Positions 7,317-15,056 of a stretch of DNA of 32,204 nucleotides are shown here, piece after piece. Both the position numbers and the translations under genes were made by a program. A model generated the notes under the pieces. It had not been told where the DNA came from. It made no database searches and saw nothing but the letters and a program-made list of their open reading frames with translations. The stretch comes from Oscillospiraceae bacterium (GTDB taxonomy: Bacteria > Bacillota > Clostridia > Oscillospirales > Oscillospiraceae): contig JAILNC010000122.1 in the NCBI GenBank assembly GCA_024691985.1, positions 1 to 32,204 on the forward strand, read 5' to 3'. The first letter of the stretch is position 1; each line of letters begins with the position of its first letter.

Positions 7317-9662
7317 ATGACGCTCAGAGAATTGACGGCAGGCCGCTCGGCCCGCATCGATCAGGTCGGCGGGGAAGGGGCGCTCCGCCAGCACTTTCTG
7401 GATATGGGCGTGATCCCGGGCGCGGAGATCACGCTGGTCAAGCTCGCCCCGATGGGCGACCCCATGGAGCTGCGCATCCACGGCTATGAGCTGACGCTGC
7501 GCCTGGCGGACGCCGAGAAGATCCGCGTCACGCCGATCGAAAACTGCACCGAGGCCCCGGCGGCCGAGCGGAGCAGGGAGCAGACCGAGCACCCCGGCCT
7601 CGGCGAGGAGGGCAAGTTCCATCCCCCGGGCACCGGCACGCCGCTGCCGGAGGACGAGACGCTGACCTTCGCGCTGGTGGGCAACCAGAACTGCGGCAAG
7701 ACCACGCTCTTCAACCAGCTCACGGGCTCGAACCAGCATGTCGGCAACTTCCCCGGCGTCACGGTCGACCGCAAGGACGGCGTGATCCGCGGCCACGCCA
7801 ACACCCTCATCACCGACCTGCCGGGCATCTACTCCATGTCCCCCTACTCGCGCGAGGAGCTGGTGAGCCGCGACTTTGTGCTGCAGCAGAAGCCGAAGGC
7901 CATCATCAACATCGTCGACGCGACGAACATCGAGCGCAACCTCTACCTGACCATGCAGCTGCTCGAGATGAACGTGCCGATGGTCGTGGCGCTGAACATG
8001 ATGGACGAGCTGACCGGCAACGGCGGCACGGTGGACGTCAACGCAATGGAGGCCATGCTGGGCGTGCCCGTCGTCCCGATCTCGGCCAGCAAGAACCAGG
8101 GTGTGGACGAGCTGGTGCGCCACACGGTGCACATCGCCCGCTATCAGGAAAAGCCCCTGCGGCAGGACTTCTGCGGCGCGGAGGACCACGGCGGCGCCGT
8201 GCACCGCGCCCTGCACGCCGTCGGACATCTGATCGAGGACCACGCCGAGCGCGCGGGATTGCCGGTGCGCTTCTCGGCCAGCAAGCTCATCGAGGGCGAC
8301 TCCGCCATCCTCGAACAGCTCGCCCTGGACGAAAACGAGCGGGAGCTGCTCGACCACATCATCCTGCAGATGGAAAACGAGCGAGGCCTCGACCGCGCCG
8401 CCGCCATGGCGGACATGCGCTTCGACTACATCGGCCGCGTCAGCGCCCGCTGTGTGGTCAAGCCCCTCGTCAACCGCGAGCAGGAGCGCAGCCAGCGCAT
8501 CGACCGCGTCCTCACAGGCCGCTTCACGGCCATCCCGATGTTCATCCTCATCATGGGCCTGGTCTTCTATCTGACCTTCTTTTTGATCGGCCCCATCTTT
8601 CAGGAGCTTTTGTCCGAGGGCATCGGCGCGCTCGGCGCGCTGGCGGCGCGGGGCATGGAGGCCGCCCATGTAAATGAAGCGGTGCAGAGCCTCATCATCG
8701 ACGGCGTGTTCGAGGGCGTGGGCAGCGTCGTGAGCTTCCTTCCCCTGATCGTGATTTTGTTCTTCTTCCTCTCGCTTCTGGAGGACAGCGGCTATATCGC
8801 CCGCGTGGCCTTCTTCATGGACAAGCTCCTGCGCAGGATCGGCCTGTCGGGCCGCAGCATCGTGCCCATGCTCATCGGCTTCGGCTGCACGGTGCCCGCG
8901 GTCATGTCCACCCGCACTCTGCCCTCTGACCGCGACCGGCGCATGACCATCCTGCTCACGCCCTTCATGTCCTGCACGGCGAAGCTGCCGATCTACAGCT
9001 TCTTTGTCGCGGTCTTCTTCCCGGAGCGCGCGTGGCTGATCATCACGGGCCTGTACCTGCTGGGCGTCGCGGTCGGCATTTTGATGGCGTGGCTGTTCAA
9101 GAGCACGCTCTTTCGCGGCGAGGCCGTCCCCTTCGTGATGGAGCTGCCGCACTACCGCCTGCCGAGTCCGAAGAACGTTCTGCTCCTGCTCTGGGAGAAG
9201 GCCCGGGACTTCCTGCAGCGCGCCTTCTCGGTCATCCTGATCGCGACCATCGTGGTGTGGTTCCTCAAGAGCTTCGACTTCCGCTTCAACTTCGTCACCG
9301 ACTCCCAGACCAGCATCCTCTCGGTCATCGCCGGGCTGATCTCGCCCGTGATGCGGCCCGTGGGTCTGGGAGACTGGCGCATCGTGACCTCGCTCATCAG
9401 CGGCTTCATGGCCAAGGAGAGCGTCGTGTCCGTCATGCAGATGCTCTTCTCCGGCGGCGTCGGCACGGTGCTGACGAAGCTGACGGCGGCCTCGCTGCTG
9501 GTGTTCAGCCTGCTCTACACCCCCTGCGTCGCGGCCATCGCCTCGATCCGCCGGGAGCTGGGGCCCCGCTGGGCCGCCGCCGTCGTGCTCTGGCAGTGCG
9601 GCGTCGCGTGGCTCGCCGCCCTCGTGGTGCGCATGCTCGGTCTGTTCCTCGGAATGAGATAG
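7317..9662 (+). CDS. feoB: FeoA-FeoB fusion ferrous iron transporter
   Basis: The 781-residue protein joins a FeoA SH3-like domain (residues 1-72) to a complete FeoB, which imports Fe2+ across the inner membrane. The cytosolic G domain shows G1 GNQNCGKT near 121, the FPGVTVD switch region, G3 DLPG, G4 NMMD near 226 and G5 SASK. From about residue 400 there are the hydrophobic helices of the FeoB permease core, including the GFGCTVPAVMSTR and SCTAKLP Gate motifs that carry conserved cysteines. Single-chain FeoA-FeoB proteins are known in Clostridia. ATG 7317 has an AAGGA site 9 bp upstream. The next gene encodes a FeoB-associated Cys-rich protein. Confidence 0.96.
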   Translation: MTLRELTAGRSARIDQVGGEGALRQHFLDMGVIPGAEITLVKLAPMGDPMELRIHGYELTLRLADAEKIRVTPIENCTEAPAAERSREQTEHPGLGEEGKFHPPGTGTPLPEDETLTFALVGNQNCGKTTLFNQLTGSNQHVGNFPGVTVDRKDGVIRGHANTLITDLPGIYSMSPYSREELVSRDFVLQQKPKAIINIVDATNIERNLYLTMQLLEMNVPMVVALNMMDELTGNGGTVDVNAMEAMLGVPVVPISASKNQGVDELVRHTVHIARYQEKPLRQDFCGAEDHGGAVHRALHAVGHLIEDHAERAGLPVRFSASKLIEGDSAILEQLALDENERELLDHIILQMENERGLDRAAAMADMRFDYIGRVSARCVVKPLVNREQERSQRIDRVLTGRFTAIPMFILIMGLVFYLTFFLIGPIFQELLSEGIGALGALAARGMEAAHVNEAVQSLIIDGVFEGVGSVVSFLPLIVILFFFLSLLEDSGYIARVAFFMDKLLRRIGLSGRSIVPMLIGFGCTVPAVMSTRTLPSDRDRRMTILLTPFMSCTAKLPIYSFFVAVFFPERAWLIITGLYLLGVAVGILMAWLFKSTLFRGEAVPFVMELPHYRLPSPKNVLLLLWEKARDFLQRAFSVILIATIVVWFLKSFDFRFNFVTDSQTSILSVIAGLISPVMRPVGLGDWRIVTSLISGFMAKESVVSVMQMLFSGGVGTVLTKLTAASLLVFSLLYTPCVAAIASIRRELGPRWAAAVVLWQCGVAWLAALVVRMLGLFLGMR

Positions 9663-9681
9663 TATGCCATATCCAAAAACC

Positions 9682-9775
9682 TGTCATTCTGAGCGAAGCG
9701 AAGAATTCTAAACCGTACCGCATCGAACGCTTGAGATCCTTCGGCCGGTGTGCGCACCGGACCTCAGGATGACAA
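9682..9775. repeat. Palindromic intergenic repeat (REP/MITE-like)
   Basis: TGTCATTCTGAG at 9682-9693 is matched by an inverted CTCAGGATGACA at 9764-9775. Between them lie GAAGCGAAGAATTC and a GAGATCCTTCGGCC arm, giving an imperfect hairpin of about 94 nt. The TGTCATTCTGAGCGAAGCGAAG start is typical of a widespread bacterial intergenic repeat. It sits between feoB and its small partner gene without breaking either. It probably folds in the mRNA, and no coding content is seen. Confidence 0.75.
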
Positions 9776-9804
9776 TGAAAGAGTAAGCAACCAGGGAGGA
9801 CGCC

Positions 9805-9981
9805 ATGAACCTTGCCAGCTTTCTGATCCTCGCGGTCCTCGCCCTCGTCGTCGTGTTCGCCCTGAAAGGTGCGAAGAAGAGCCGGGCGAAGGGCTGCGGC
9901 TGCGGGTGCTCGTCCTGCCCCCATCCCTGCGGGAAAGCGGTTGACAAAGCCCCGGAGAAGGATTATAATAAGAATAACTGA
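9805..9981 (+). CDS. FeoB-associated Cys-rich membrane protein
   Basis: A 58-residue reading frame starts at ATG 9805 after a GGGAGGA ribosome site and ends at TGA 9979-9981. Residues 1-20 form one hydrophobic membrane segment. A basic stretch (KGAKKSRAKG) follows, then a Cys-rich cluster CGCGCSSCPHPC, then a short polar tail. This is the layout of the FeoB-associated Cys-rich membrane protein family, found directly after feoB in many Firmicutes and thought to assist ferrous iron uptake. The mechanism is unproven and metal binding is inferred from the cysteines. The last codons contain a perfect consensus promoter for the next gene (9941-9969), an unusual overlap. Confidence 0.88.
   Translation: MNLASFLILAVLALVVVFALKGAKKSRAKGCGCGCSSCPHPCGKAVDKAPEKDYNKNN
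9941..9969 (+). promoter_or_regulatory. Perfect consensus sigma-A promoter inside the end of the small Feo gene
   Basis: TTGACA (9941-9946) and TATAAT (9964-9969) are separated by exactly 17 bp. The expected start is near 9976, so the transcript would meet the hairpin 10002-10029 before reaching the GH31 gene. Confidence 0.8.
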
Positions 9982-10001
9982 TTAACACTATTAATTAATT
10001 C

Positions 10002-10029
10002 AAAGACCTTCCCAGCGGAAGGTCTTTTT
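10002..10029 (+). terminator. Intrinsic terminator in the GH31 leader (possible attenuator)
   Basis: Arms 10002-10012 and 10017-10027 form an 11-bp perfect stem with a CAGC loop and a five-T tail (10025-10029). It can end the feo transcript, but it also lies downstream of the 9941-9969 promoter and only 4 bp before the GH31 ribosome site. Confidence 0.85.
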
Positions 10030-10045
10030 CATGGAGGAGAAATAC

Positions 10046-12025
10046 ATGCTGGATTGGCGCAGCGAAAACGGCGTGCTCTCGCTGATCCGGAACGGCCGGA
10101 CCCTGCTGACGGGCAGCGCGGAGCGCCCCTTTGTCACGGCCCTCAAGCGGGAGAAGAGCTACAAAGCCGTGCGCGGCACGGTCAAAACCGTGATCACGGA
10201 GACCGCCCGCATCCCCCTGACGGAGAGCCGGGAGGAGGGCGGCGCACGCGTCTTCTTTTCCGGGGAGCGCTTTGTCGAGGTCCGGGCCCGCGAGCGCGCG
10301 GACGGCGTGACGCTGCGCCTGAAGGGGGAGGACGGCTGGGCGTACGCCTTTAGCCTGCCCGCGGACGAGGACGAGGCCGTCTTCGGCGGGGGCGAGCAGT
10401 ACCGCAAGGTCAACCTCCGGGGCGAGGAGGTCGTCAACTTCGTCTCCGAGCATATCAAGGCCTCCACGATCGTCGAAAAGGCCCTGCTGCCCTCGGCCCT
10501 CTACCGGGAGAAAAAGCACAGCCAGATCGGCTCCTACGCCCCCATGCCCGTCTTCGTCACCGACAGGCGGCGGCTGATCCTCTTCGACACCACGGCGGAC
10601 GGCTGCTCGGACTTCACGGCACAGGACCATTTCGAATTCACCTTCGACGCCTGCCCGAAGAGCCTGACCCTCCTGCAGGGCGAGAGCTACGAGGCGCTCG
10701 CCCGGCGGCTCAACGGCATCTACCCCAACCGCCAGTATCTCCCCGACTGGTGTCACGAGGGCATGATCCTCTCCATCCAGGGCGGCACGCAGAAAGTGCT
10801 GGACAAGTGCTTCAGGATGCTCGACGCCGGGGCGAAGATCTGCGGCGTGTGGAGTCAGGACTGGTCGGGCTTCAAACGCACGGTGATGGGCTATCAGGTC
10901 AACTGGAACTGGGAGGCCGACGAAGCGCTCTATCCCGATCTGCGCGGGGCGATCGAAAAGCTCAATGCGCGCGGCGTGCGCTTCCTCGGCTACATCAACC
11001 CCTATCTGGTCAAGGGCGGCAGGCTGTACAGCGAGTGCCGCGACAAGGGCTGGCTCATCACGAAAACGGACGGCAGCGTCTACCACATCCGATCCACGAC
11101 CTTCGACGCGGGCATGCTCGACCTGACGAATCCCGAGGCCGTGCGCTTCATCAAGGAGGAGCTGATCGGCAAAAACATGCTCGCCCTCGGCATGTCCGGC
11201 TGGATGGCGGACTTCGGGGAGTACCTGCCGACCGACTGCGTCCTGCACGAGGGCGACCCGGCGCAGCTGCACAACGCATGGCCCGTGCTCTGGGCGAGGA
11301 TCAACCGAGAGGCCATCGAGGAATACGGCGCGAAGGACGCCTTCTTCTTCATGCGCTCGGGCTATCTCGGCGTGCAGAGCTGGGCCCCCATGCTCTGGAA
11401 CGGCGACCAGCACACCGACCGCAGCCGCGACTACGGCATGCCCTGCGTCCTGCCCGCGAGCTTTTCTTTGGCCTTCTCGGGGGTGACGATGGTCCACTGC
11501 GACATCGGCGGCTTCTTCTCCTTCGGCAAGATGAAGCGCGACGGCGAGCTGTTCACCCGCTGGATGGAGCTGGGCTGTTTTTCCCCGCTCATGCGCAGCC
11601 ATGAGTCGATCCGCCCCTGGGCCAACGCCCAGTTCGACGCGCCGGACGTGCTCAAACACACGGTGCGCCTGACAAAGCTGCACGCGGCCCTGCGCCCCTA
11701 TCTCGAGCATGTGGCCGCCGCAGCGCGGGAGGGCGTCCCCGCCCTGCGCCCGGACTTCTGGACGGCGGAGGACTATGGCGACAGCCGCGACCCCTATGCC
11801 TACTTCCTCGGGGACGATCTCTTCGTCTGCCCGGTGCTTCGAAAGGGCGCGGCGAGGCGCCGCGTTTATCTGCCGGAGGGGGAGTGGCTGGACTTCTGGA
11901 CCGGAAAGCCCTGCAAGGGCGAGCGCCGCCGCAGGGTCGCCGCGCCCCTCGGACAGCCCCCGGTGTTTTACCGCAGGGACAGCGAGTTTGCCGAAGTCTT
12001 CCGCCGCGCGGCGGAAATCGAATAA
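10046..12025 (+). CDS. Glycoside hydrolase family 31, YihQ (sulfoquinovosidase)-like alpha-glycosidase
   Basis: The 659-residue protein is a GH31 (beta/alpha)8 enzyme without a signal peptide, so it should act in the cytoplasm on an imported alpha-glycoside. Predicted nucleophile D389 sits in MADFGEYLP and predicted acid/base D454 in NGDQHTD. FGGGEQY, QDWSG and DIGGF are also present. Overall these resemble E. coli YihQ. From memory of that enzyme, its sulfonate-binding Arg301 lies three residues before Trp304; the matching site here reads Q284-V-N-W287, so a Gln replaces the Arg. Sulfoquinovosidase activity is therefore uncertain, and another alpha-glucoside is possible. I chose ATG 10046 because GGAGGAG (10033-10039) is correctly spaced for it and would lie inside the coding region of ATG 10031. 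The GPH transporter gene follows after 20 bp. Confidence 0.85.
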   Translation: MLDWRSENGVLSLIRNGRTLLTGSAERPFVTALKREKSYKAVRGTVKTVITETARIPLTESREEGGARVFFSGERFVEVRARERADGVTLRLKGEDGWAYAFSLPADEDEAVFGGGEQYRKVNLRGEEVVNFVSEHIKASTIVEKALLPSALYREKKHSQIGSYAPMPVFVTDRRRLILFDTTADGCSDFTAQDHFEFTFDACPKSLTLLQGESYEALARRLNGIYPNRQYLPDWCHEGMILSIQGGTQKVLDKCFRMLDAGAKICGVWSQDWSGFKRTVMGYQVNWNWEADEALYPDLRGAIEKLNARGVRFLGYINPYLVKGGRLYSECRDKGWLITKTDGSVYHIRSTTFDAGMLDLTNPEAVRFIKEELIGKNMLALGMSGWMADFGEYLPTDCVLHEGDPAQLHNAWPVLWARINREAIEEYGAKDAFFFMRSGYLGVQSWAPMLWNGDQHTDRSRDYGMPCVLPASFSLAFSGVTMVHCDIGGFFSFGKMKRDGELFTRWMELGCFSPLMRSHESIRPWANAQFDAPDVLKHTVRLTKLHAALRPYLEHVAAAAREGVPALRPDFWTAEDYGDSRDPYAYFLGDDLFVCPVLRKGAARRRVYLPEGEWLDFWTGKPCKGERRRRVAAPLGQPPVFYRRDSEFAEVFRRAAEIE

Positions 12026-12045
12026 ACGAGAGAGAGGATACGAAC

Positions 12046-13464
12046 ATGGAGCAATCCTACATTTCCCGCACCAGCGGCATCCGCGCCAGGGACAAGTTCG
12101 GCTACGGGATGGGCGATCTGGCCGCCTGCCTCGTCTTCGGCCTGACGCAGAGCGTGCTGAACAAGTACTATACCGACGTGCTGGAGATCAGCGTGCTGAG
12201 CGTCATGGTCATGACCATCATCGCCCGCATCTGGGACGCGATCAACGATCCCATCTGGGGCCGCCTCATCGACGGGGCGCGGAAGTACCCCGACGGGCGT
12301 TACCGCCACTGGATCAAGATCTTCGCCGTGCCCGTGGCGGCGTCGGCGGTGCTGATGTTCGCGGACGTGCGCGGCTTTTCGCAGGGCGGGCGCGTCGCGT
12401 GGATCTATTTCAGCTACATCCTCTTCGGCATGCTCTACACCTGCATCAACATCCCCTACGGCTCTCTTGCGCAGGTCATCACCTCGGACGACAAGGAGCG
12501 CTCGAGTCTGTCTGTCTTCCGCTCCATCGGCTCCACCTTCGGCGCCATGCCCGCGATGGTGCTGGCCTCGGTGTGCTATGTGACTCTCGCCGACGGCAAG
12601 AAGCAGATGGACTTCACCCGCGTCTTTGTCGGCGCCTGCATCATCGCGGCGCTGAGCGTCGTGTTCTACTTCCTCTGCTACCGCTGGAGCAAGGAGCGCG
12701 TGGAGACCGCCCCCGCGCCGCGGCAGAAGGGCGAGACCGCCAGAGTCATCAAGACCCTCGCGAAGAGCCGCCCCTTCATGGCTGTCTCGGTGGCGAGCAT
12801 GCTCTTCCTCGCCGCGCAGATGTTCGGCCAGGGCTACAACACCTACCTGTTCCACCACTACTTCAACCGGCCCGGCCTGACCATGCTGCCCACGGTGTTC
12901 CAGTACCTGCCGGTCGCGGTCATCATGTTTTTCGCGACCCGGCTCGGCAACCGCTTCGGCCGGCGCGAGGTCTGCTCCCTCGGCATCCTGCTGGCGGCGG
13001 CCTTCTATCTGGCCCTGTTCGTGCTGGCCCTCTTCGGCATCACCCCGGTGTGGATGTACCTCGCCGCCTGCCTGATGAGCGGCATCGGCACGGCCTTCAT
13101 CTTCCTGCTGATCTGGGTGCTCGCGACCGACGCCATCGACTACAACCGCGTGACCTACGGCCTCAACGACGAGGCGACCTCCTACGCGGTGTACTGCTTC
13201 ATGCGCAAGCTCGGCACCACGGTCGCCACCATCCTCATCAACGTCCCGCTGCTGCGCATCGGCTACAGCGGCAGCGAGCTCAAGACCGAGGGCCTCAGCG
13301 AGAGCGCGCTGAGGACCATGTACAACTACTCCGTCATGATCCCGGCGGTGCTGTTCCTGCTGGTGTACCTGGCGCTGCGCTTCTGGTATCCGCTGTCGAA
13401 AAAGCGTGTCGAGGAGCTGCAGCTTCAGAAGGAGGCCATGCTCCGCGCCCAGAGCGAGGGCTGA
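12046..13464 (+). CDS. GPH-family (MFS) glycoside:cation symporter
   Basis: The 472-residue polytopic membrane protein fits the glycoside-pentoside-hexuronide:cation symporter family in length, with about 12 hydrophobic helices. The family motif region reads RIWDAINDPIWGRLID near residues 61-76. These proteins import sugars or glycosides with Na+ or H+. E. coli YihO/YihP, which sit beside YihQ, belong to the same family. The start ATG 12046 follows GAGAGGA and lies 20 bp after the GH31 stop, so the two genes form one unit for uptake and intracellular cleavage. The frame is open 54 codons further upstream, but that part overlaps the GH31 gene and is not needed. Confidence 0.9.
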   Translation: MEQSYISRTSGIRARDKFGYGMGDLAACLVFGLTQSVLNKYYTDVLEISVLSVMVMTIIARIWDAINDPIWGRLIDGARKYPDGRYRHWIKIFAVPVAASAVLMFADVRGFSQGGRVAWIYFSYILFGMLYTCINIPYGSLAQVITSDDKERSSLSVFRSIGSTFGAMPAMVLASVCYVTLADGKKQMDFTRVFVGACIIAALSVVFYFLCYRWSKERVETAPAPRQKGETARVIKTLAKSRPFMAVSVASMLFLAAQMFGQGYNTYLFHHYFNRPGLTMLPTVFQYLPVAVIMFFATRLGNRFGRREVCSLGILLAAAFYLALFVLALFGITPVWMYLAACLMSGIGTAFIFLLIWVLATDAIDYNRVTYGLNDEATSYAVYCFMRKLGTTVATILINVPLLRIGYSGSELKTEGLSESALRTMYNYSVMIPAVLFLLVYLALRFWYPLSKKRVEELQLQKEAMLRAQSEG

Positions 13465-13480
13465 ACCGTAAACAATAAAC

Positions 13481-13515
13481 AACCGGGGCTTCGTTCATAC
13501 GAAGCCCCGGTTTAA
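13481..13515. terminator. Bidirectional terminator
   Basis: Arms 13481-13494 and 13499-13512 form a perfect 14-bp stem with a TCAT loop, lying between convergent genes. T-rich sequence follows on both strands. Confidence 0.85.
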
Positions 13516-13540
13516 TATTATGAAAACAAAATTATGTTAA

Positions 13541-14134
13541 CTAATCCCGCTCGCACTCGAAGACCGTATAGCCGCAGGCGTTGAGGATGACGGTCCCCCC
13601 GCGCTCGATGCGGCGGGGGATGTTGTGGCCGTAGTTTTTGTGGATGTGCCCGTGCACGAAGTACTTCGGGCGGAAGCGGTCAAGCAGCCACACGAAGGCG
13701 TTGAAGCCGCGGTGCGCCAGATCCTCCTGGTCGCCCAGATTCCGCGCAGGCGCGTGGGTGACGAGGATGTCGAAGCCCCCGGCCCGGCGTATCTTGTAAT
13801 ACAGCCGCGCGATGCGCCTGCGCATCTGCCGCTCGGAGTACATGTACTGGCCGTCCCGGTAGCGGTAGGAGCCCCCGAGTCCTACGATGCGCAAGCCCCG
13901 GCAGACGTAGAGCATATCCTCGATGCACACGCAGCCCTCCGGCTCGCGGCGGCCCTCGTCGTGGTTGCCGTGGACGTAGAGCAGCGGGCAGTGCGCCATC
14001 GTCACGAGAAATTCCAGATATTCCGGGCGCAGGTCGCCGCAGGCGAGGATGAGCTCGTATTCGTCCAGCTTTCCGGGCTTGTAGTATTCGTACAGGCTGT
14101 GCGCGGTCTCATCCGAGACGGCAAGGATCTTCAT
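13541..14134 (-). CDS. Calcineurin-like metallophosphoesterase
   Basis: The 197-residue cytoplasmic protein shows the metal-binding blocks of calcineurin-like phosphoesterases in order: SDE near residue 7, GDLRPEYLEF, GNHDEG, THAPARN and a final GHIHKNYG. The first block is normally Asp-x-His; here the histidine position is changed (S-D-E-T-A). This is either a subfamily trait or a different metal ligand. Substrate is unknown; relatives act on nucleic acids, nucleotides or phosphoproteins. I chose ATG 14134, which begins with MKILAVSD as is typical, rather than the in-frame ATG 21 codons upstream. It appears monocistronic and is separated from the upstream J-domain gene by about 250 bp. Confidence 0.85.
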   Translation of the reverse strand: MKILAVSDETAHSLYEYYKPGKLDEYELILACGDLRPEYLEFLVTMAHCPLLYVHGNHDEGRREPEGCVCIEDMLYVCRGLRIVGLGGSYRYRDGQYMYSERQMRRRIARLYYKIRRAGGFDILVTHAPARNLGDQEDLAHRGFNAFVWLLDRFRPKYFVHGHIHKNYGHNIPRRIERGGTVILNACGYTVFECERD

Positions 14135-14197
14135 ATCTATCGTTCTCCCGTCCTGAAAAAGATAAGGAAAACGGACGGCGCAAAGCACCGCCCGCAA

Positions 14198-14390
14198 AGG
14201 CCGTAGAAAAAGCGGTTAAATAGTATATAATCCGTTTTTGAGGCAGCTTTGCCGCCTCAAAAACACCCTGAGGCGAGCCGGGCGAGCCCTCGCGCCGACC
14301 AAGTGAGGAGCGTCCCCCGTGCGACGAGCGCGATAAGCGCGAGAAACAATCAACGGAGAGCCCAGCGAAGCGGGTCTCCGTTGAATTTTT
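14198..14390. repeat. Gene-free GC-rich palindromic spacer with terminator hairpin
   Basis: No gene is seen in the 256 bp between the two minus-strand genes. An 11-bp hairpin (14234-14244 with 14254-14264) is followed by a stretch built from short GCGAG and GAGCG words (14270-14345). A second hairpin has arms 14351-14359 and 14375-14383 plus an inner CCC/GGG. A T-run follows this last stem on the plus strand, although no plus-strand gene ends here. On the minus strand it can terminate the J-domain transcript, with only weak T-richness. TATAAT at 14226-14231 lacks a good -35 box. Confidence 0.5.
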
Positions 14391-15056
14391 TCAGCAGCAG
14401 AAGATCAGCGGCAGCAGGCCGCAGCGTCCGCCGGAGCACAGCGAGGCCATGCACAGCCCCAGCCACAGCGGATTGAGATTGACGGAGCGGGCATAGGAGC
14501 CTGCATAGCGATCGTAGAAGTCGCCGCCGGACTGCAGCTGCTCCACCAGACGGCGGTAATCCTCGTTGCCGGGCTCGATCTCGGCGGCGCGCTTGGCCTG
14601 CTCGAGCGCCGTGACGCGGTTGCCCAGATAGAAGTTGGCGACGGCAGCAAGATAGTACCAGCGCCCGTCACGCTCGGGCACGGCCACGCCGGACAGGGCG
14701 TTGAGTGCCTCGCGGTACATGCCGTTGCGGATGTAATTGCGCGCGGCGGTATATTCGCTGCGCTCGGTCTGCTGCTGGCCGGTCCAGCCGTACCAGTTCG
14801 TCCAGCCGCCGAAATCCTGATACGCGCCGCCCGACCCCGCGCTCTGATAGGCGTAGGGGCCCGCGGAGGACGGGATGTTGCCGTCCTTGATCTGATCGTA
14901 GGCGGTGTTGATCTCGTTCATCTTCCGGGCGGCCTCTTCATCGTCGGGATGGAGGTCGGGGTGGTATTTTTTTGCCAGATCTCGGTAGGCCTTTTTGACC
15001 TCCTCGTCGGAGGCGTCGGGGCTGACTCCCAAAACCTTGTACGGGTCCTGAACCAT
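14391..15056 (-). CDS. J-domain (DnaJ-like) protein with TPR-like region
   Basis: The 221-residue protein starts with a J domain (residues 4-65) with the HPD motif at 32-34, the site that stimulates Hsp70/DnaK ATPase activity. A Gly/Tyr-rich linker with WTNWYGWTG follows. The next part is helical and TPR-like (about 105-170: ARNYIRNGMYREALNAL, ANFYLGNRVTALEQAKRA). The end is a Cys-containing hydrophobic segment that could insert in the membrane. There is no zinc-finger or DnaJ C-terminal substrate domain, so it is a specialised co-chaperone rather than DnaJ itself. It begins directly after the stop codon of the DUF5685 gene, implying translational coupling and a shared job. Confidence 0.9.
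   Translation of the reverse strand: MVQDPYKVLGVSPDASDEEVKKAYRDLAKKYHPDLHPDDEEAARKMNEINTAYDQIKDGNIPSSAGPYAYQSAGSGGAYQDFGGWTNWYGWTGQQQTERSEYTAARNYIRNGMYREALNALSGVAVPERDGRWYYLAAVANFYLGNRVTALEQAKRAAEIEPGNEDYRRLVEQLQSGGDFYDRYAGSYARSVNLNPLWLGLCMASLCSGGRCGLLPLIFCC

Noticed and set aside
5837-7357. Upstream extension of the methionine gamma-lyase frame (and 7185-9152 minus)
   Set aside because: They lie antisense to DUF2804 and FeoB, lack ribosome sites and show shadow composition; the lyase has a normal start at 5836.
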